This document shows positions 42,211-45,471 of a DNA stretch of 45,471 nt, one piece after another. Source of the stretch: CALFVT01 sp964513675 (GTDB taxonomy: Bacteria; Pseudomonadota; Alphaproteobacteria; Caulobacterales; Maricaulaceae); contig CAZEOD010000020.1 of assembly GCA_964513675.1 (NCBI GenBank), positions 1 to 45,471 of the forward strand, written 5' to 3'. Position 1 is the stretch's first letter, and every line of letters starts with the position of its first letter. The notes beneath the pieces were generated by a model. That model saw only the letters and a list, made by a program, of their open reading frames with translations, did no database searches and was not told the origin of the DNA. The position numbers and the translations under genes were made by a program.

Positions 42211-42948
42211 CTAACCGCCGTAATAAGCCGTGTCGCGGAACTTTACGCGCGCCGCTGTTTGCGCGTAATCGGGCGATAACATTTCGACAATTAACGGGGC
42301 AATATCGGCGGGGTTGGGCAGATGGCTCGGATCTTCGCCGGGCATAGCTTTGGCGCGCATTTGCGTCCGCGCTGCGCCGGGGTCGAGCATATTAACCCGT
42401 AAATTCGTTTTGGTTGTTTCATTGGCGTAACATGTGACAAAGGCGTCCAGCGCCGCTTTGCTCGCGGCATAAGCGCCCCAATAGGCGCGGTGACTTTGCG
42501 CAACACCTGATGACATAAATAGCGCACGCCCCGAAGGGGAGGCCCTTAGGGGCAGGTCAAGAGAGCGGATAAGCCGGTAATTCGCCGTTAAATTAATATC
42601 CATAACTTGATCCCAAATCTTTGGGTCCGTATGCGGGGCAGGGGTGATCTCGCCTAAATAACCAGCATTACCAAACAGGCCATCAAGACGCCCCCAACGC
42701 TCATGGATTGTTTTTCCTAAGCGGTCAATGCTATCAAATTGGCGAAGGTCTATGGGGACTAATGTGCACTCGCCGCCCGCACTGCGTATCATATCGTCCA
42801 GCTCTTCAAGCGCACCTTGCGTGCGGCCGGCGGCAATCACATGAGAGCCGGCCTTGGCCAGAGCTAAAGCGGCTTGCCAGCCAATACCGCGCGTTGCGCC
42901 GGTTACAAGCGTCAGGCGGCCCGATAGGTCAGGAGATGAAGCCATCAT
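42211..42948 (-). CDS. Short-chain dehydrogenase/reductase
   Basis: 245 aa classical SDR. Cofactor motif TGATRGIG, NAG in LFGNAGYLG, catalytic Ser in MSSGVAQSH and YxxxK in WGAYAASKAA. It follows purF on the same strand after 6 bp, and probably shares its transcript, a pairing seen in other alphaproteobacteria. Substrate unknown. An ATG-ATG pair marks the start. Confidence 0.92.
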   Translation of the reverse strand: MMASSPDLSGRLTLVTGATRGIGWQAALALAKAGSHVIAAGRTQGALEELDDMIRSAGGECTLVPIDLRQFDSIDRLGKTIHERWGRLDGLFGNAGYLGEITPAPHTDPKIWDQVMDINLTANYRLIRSLDLPLRASPSGRALFMSSGVAQSHRAYWGAYAASKAALDAFVTCYANETTKTNLRVNMLDPGAARTQMRAKAMPGEDPSHLPNPADIAPLIVEMLSPDYAQTAARVKFRDTAYYGG

Positions 42949-42954
42949 GATGGA

Positions 42955-44487
42955 TTAAGCGACTTCGACAAGGAAAGAGAGCTGGCGCGCACCGCCTTTA
43001 GCTTGGCGTTCACGATCAACTAACGCCGTCGGATAATGGCCGGTAAAGCAATGATCGGTATATTGCGGCGCATCTTCTTCGCGGTATTCTTCGCCCATAG
43101 CCCAATAGAGCCCCTCGATTGAGAGGAACCCTAAACTATCAACTTCGAGCATTTCTTCCATGGCTTCGAGGCTGTAATTCGCTGCAATCAGCTTTTCTTT
43201 CGTTGGCATATCAATGCCGTAATGATCGGGGAATTTAATCGGCGGAGAGGCTGAGCGGAAATGAACTTCGGTGGCCCCTGCGGCGCGGATCATGCGGACA
43301 ATTTTCGTCGATGTCGTGCCCCGAACGATCGAATCATCCACCAATAAGACGCGCTTGCCTTCAATCATGGCGCGGTTGGCCGAATGTTTGAGGCGAACCC
43401 CCATGTCGCGGATTTGCTGTGTGGGCTGAATGAAAGTACGGCCAACATAATGGTTGCGAATAATGCCGAGCTCAAAAGGGGTGTCGGCTTCTTGGGCAAA
43501 GCCGAGCGCGGCCGGAACGCCGCTATCGGGCACGGGAATGATGACATCAACATCAGCGGGTGTTTCCTGCGCGAGGCGCTGTCCCATACGTTTGCGCACG
43601 TTATAAACGCTTTTACCGCCGACAATGCTGTCAGGACGCGCGAAATAAACAAATTCAAAAACGCAAGGGCGGGGCTCTGATTTCGGAAAGGCACGGAATG
43701 TGCGAATGCCGTCTTCATTAATCACAACAACTTCGCCGGGATCAACTTCACGAATAAATTCTGCGCCGACCATATCAAATGCGCAGGTTTCCGACGCCAG
43801 AATATAACTATCGCTAAGGCGCCCAATTAGGAGTGGGCGTATACCAAGGCGGTCGCGCGCACCAATTAGATGTGTGCTCGTCATTGCGACAAAAGCATAG
43901 CCGCCGTCAACCTGACGTACAGCATCGACAAAACGGTCAACGAAATCGCCTTCTTTTCTGGAGCGGGCAATCAGATGAATCAGAACTTCCGTGTCGCTCG
44001 TGCTTTGGAAAATAGCGCCGTTCTCAACAAGGGCCTCTTTTAGGGTAAAGGCATTGGTCAAATGGCCGTTATGACACACCGAAAACCCGCCGGTATGAAG
44101 CTCGGAATATAGCGGCTGGACATTACGCAAGACGGTTTGCCCCGCCGTGGAATAGCGGACATGACCAATAGCCACATGGCCTTTGAGACGTTCTGAGGGG
44201 TCTTCGCCAGTAAAGTTATCGCCAACTAATCCGAGGTGACGCTCGGTATGGAATTTCTCGCCATCAAAGCTGGCAATTCCGCAGGCTTCTTGCCCCCGGT
44301 GTTGAAGGGCATGCATACCAAGGGCCGTGAGGGAGGCGGCATTGTCCATGCCAAATATGCCAAAAACGCCGCATTCCTCTTTAATTTTATCATCATTCGG
44401 ATTGATGTAATCAACGGGGTTTCCGTCGTCATCTCGCGGTAATATGGACGCAGAAAGAGAGGGCGTGTTGGGCATAGATTTACTCAT
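42955..44487 (-). CDS. purF: Amidophosphoribosyltransferase
   Basis: First committed step of purine synthesis: PRPP + glutamine to 5-phosphoribosylamine. 510 aa. N-terminal glutamine amidohydrolase domain with the nucleophile cysteine exposed after processing in KEECGVFGIFG, then HALQHRGQEACG; C-terminal phosphoribosyltransferase domain with PRPP loop VLLVDDSIVRGTTS. ATG at 44487 overlaps the cvpA stop by 8 bp (ATGAGTAA), which decides between several in-frame starts. The propeptide is about 38 residues. Order radA-cvpA-purF is conserved. Confidence 0.96.
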   Translation of the reverse strand: MSKSMPNTPSLSASILPRDDDGNPVDYINPNDDKIKEECGVFGIFGMDNAASLTALGMHALQHRGQEACGIASFDGEKFHTERHLGLVGDNFTGEDPSERLKGHVAIGHVRYSTAGQTVLRNVQPLYSELHTGGFSVCHNGHLTNAFTLKEALVENGAIFQSTSDTEVLIHLIARSRKEGDFVDRFVDAVRQVDGGYAFVAMTSTHLIGARDRLGIRPLLIGRLSDSYILASETCAFDMVGAEFIREVDPGEVVVINEDGIRTFRAFPKSEPRPCVFEFVYFARPDSIVGGKSVYNVRKRMGQRLAQETPADVDVIIPVPDSGVPAALGFAQEADTPFELGIIRNHYVGRTFIQPTQQIRDMGVRLKHSANRAMIEGKRVLLVDDSIVRGTTSTKIVRMIRAAGATEVHFRSASPPIKFPDHYGIDMPTKEKLIAANYSLEAMEEMLEVDSLGFLSIEGLYWAMGEEYREEDAPQYTDHCFTGHYPTALVDRERQAKGGARQLSFLVEVA

Positions 44488-45145
44488 TAATCTTGAACGC
44501 ATTAACATCAGGAATGTCGCCATCCTTTAAGCGCTCGGCAATAGATTTGATACGCGTAAAAGGCAAGAGACGAATACCGTCACCAATTTTGTTCAGCAGG
44601 GGGTAGAACGTTGAATCTTTCAAAAAGAAAGGAAGCTCGACATCTTTGACCTCTAACATCTCGCGCACAGATTTTGGGGCATTTTCAAACGCGGCACGTT
44701 GTTCTGCGGTGAGGCTTTGTTGAAAGGCCTGTTTTTCTTGGGCGTCGCGATAAGAGGCTGTGGTGACCATGACAAAGAGCGAGGCAATAATAAGCCCGCG
44801 AAAAACGCCAAATCCCGCGCCCATCAAGCGGTCAACCAAGCCAATGTCTTTGCCTTTAAGGGATTTAACAACGCCGCTGAGGAGGAAAACGATCAGTAAA
44901 AAAGCGAGGCTAAAGGCGCCGAACCCTAGCGCGCCATCAGCCAGCCAGCCAGGTTGAATAAAATCCTGCGCGGCAAACCTAAACCGTCCAAAAATAATCA
45001 GAGCAATCGCACCCGCAAAGACAAGGGCAAAGAGAGAAACAAGTTCACGCGCAAATCCACGCGACGCGGCCATGAGGAGCGAGACGAGACAAATTAAAAG
45101 GACAACGACATCGAAACCGGTAAAAATATACGGGCCTATGCTCAT
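44480..45145 (-). CDS. cvpA: CvpA family membrane protein
   Basis: 221 aa with four hydrophobic segments in the first 130 residues (FDVVVLLICLVSLLMAAS, ALVFAGAIALIIF, FLLIVFLLSGVV, GLIIASLFVMVT), as in CvpA (colicin V production family), an inner-membrane protein linked to envelope homeostasis. The cytoplasmic or periplasmic C-terminal half is charged. It overlaps purF by 8 bp, the usual partnership of cvpA with purF. Confidence 0.92.
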   Translation of the reverse strand: MSIGPYIFTGFDVVVLLICLVSLLMAASRGFARELVSLFALVFAGAIALIIFGRFRFAAQDFIQPGWLADGALGFGAFSLAFLLIVFLLSGVVKSLKGKDIGLVDRLMGAGFGVFRGLIIASLFVMVTTASYRDAQEKQAFQQSLTAEQRAAFENAPKSVREMLEVKDVELPFFLKDSTFYPLLNKIGDGIRLLPFTRIKSIAERLKDGDIPDVNAFKINE

Positions 45146-45210
45146 AACCGAATCCTGCCGATAGCACCGTCACTTAAGACTGCAATCAGCGCAGCTTGGT
45201 TACGGAGTCG

Positions 45211-45471
45211 TTACGCGGCCCAAATTCGGTCGATACCAGAATCTGTCAATTCACCGCTATTTGCGATAGCTTCTACACGTCTTATCAGGTCAGGCAAAGT
45301 CTTGATTGCAATTAATGGCAGGGCATGATTGTCGTTTTTTCCAGATTTACTGCCGCTATGGGCGCAAATTGCACGGTTAAACCCTAATTTTGCGGCCTCT
45401 TTCAAACGGGCGTCGCTGCGCCCACCCGGACGAACATCGCCAGAGCGGCTGATTTCGCCGAACACAACACA
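45211..45471 (-). CDS. radA: DNA repair protein RadA, C-terminal part
   Basis: Only the last 86 codons are inside the window; the gene continues beyond its right edge. The segment VVFGEISRSGDVRPGGRSD followed by ARLKEAAKLGFNRAI is the Lon-like C-terminal domain of RadA/Sms, the branch-migration helicase of homologous recombination. The final residues (SGIDRIWAA) are the natural end. It is separated from cvpA by 65 bp. Confidence 0.9.
   Translation of the reverse strand, partial: CVVFGEISRSGDVRPGGRSDARLKEAAKLGFNRAICAHSGSKSGKNDNHALPLIAIKTLPDLIRRVEAIANSGELTDSGIDRIWAA

Overview
The window looks like one chromosomal contig of an alphaproteobacterium, most likely from the Caulobacterales/Maricaulales side (Hyphomonadaceae or Robiginitomaculaceae type). 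The grounds are methionine synthase split into two adjacent genes behind metF, a radA-cvpA-purF-SDR run, coaD-cyclophilins-queA-tgt in series, a DUF2336 protein, a histidine tRNA without G-1 and with A73, and one perfect CtrA-type box (TTAA-N7-TTAA). Base composition is close to half GC by eye. Almost everything is ordinary housekeeping DNA. I see no insertion sequence, prophage, integron or CRISPR array.

Layout. 1-1.6 kb: ABC-F factor ettA, cut by the window edge and by a 10-N assembly gap next to a spurious inverted 48-bp copy of the gene's own second Walker A region. 2.0-7.6 kb: methionine/SAM-cycle operon sahR-metF-metH(N)-metH(C), followed by an AT-rich orphan gene. 8.3-10.6 kb: a coupled pair of an RnfD/NqrB-like membrane protein and a secreted DUF2330 protein. 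10.7-11.9 kb (minus strand): an alanine-rich lipoprotein with a CtrA-type box upstream, and a lipoprotein Cu/Zn superoxide dismutase. 12-20 kb: gyrA, coaD, three cyclophilins in tandem, queA and tgt (queuosine), then tRNA-Lys. 20.5-21.9 kb: a strongly translated OmpA-like porin with its own 5' hairpin and terminator. 22-27.2 kb: arginine succinyltransferase (AST) catabolic operon M20 hydrolase-astA-astD-astB, facing phhA.

28.3-33.3 kb: a Tat-type M48 protease lipoprotein, tRNA-His, DUF2336 protein, nadK, an outer-membrane barrel, a membrane-tethered cytochrome c and a small Gly-rich protein. 33.4-36.1 kb: acyl-CoA dehydrogenase and panB. 36.2-39.9 kb: the envelope/ribosome set YfgM-like, bamB, der. 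40-41.1 kb: a short run of small or broken genes (coiled-coil protein, GIY-YIG-like protein, a possibly frameshifted remnant, and a lipoprotein with an amber codon in its signal peptide). 41.2-45.5 kb: an alcohol dehydrogenase, then on the minus strand radA (partial), cvpA, purF and an SDR.

No clearly new system stands out. The best leads are: an AST operon in which an M20 hydrolase sits where the succinylglutamate desuccinylase AstE would be expected; the RnfD-like/DUF2330 pair, whose membrane subunit lacks the usual FMN-carrying loop; a queuosine Tgt that has lost two of four zinc-ligand positions; a SodC with a changed zinc ligand; a CtrA-type box in front of a LEA-like lipoprotein; a 9-bp 5'-UTR hairpin in front of the OmpA-like gene; and the ettA misassembly, which anyone using this contig should know about.
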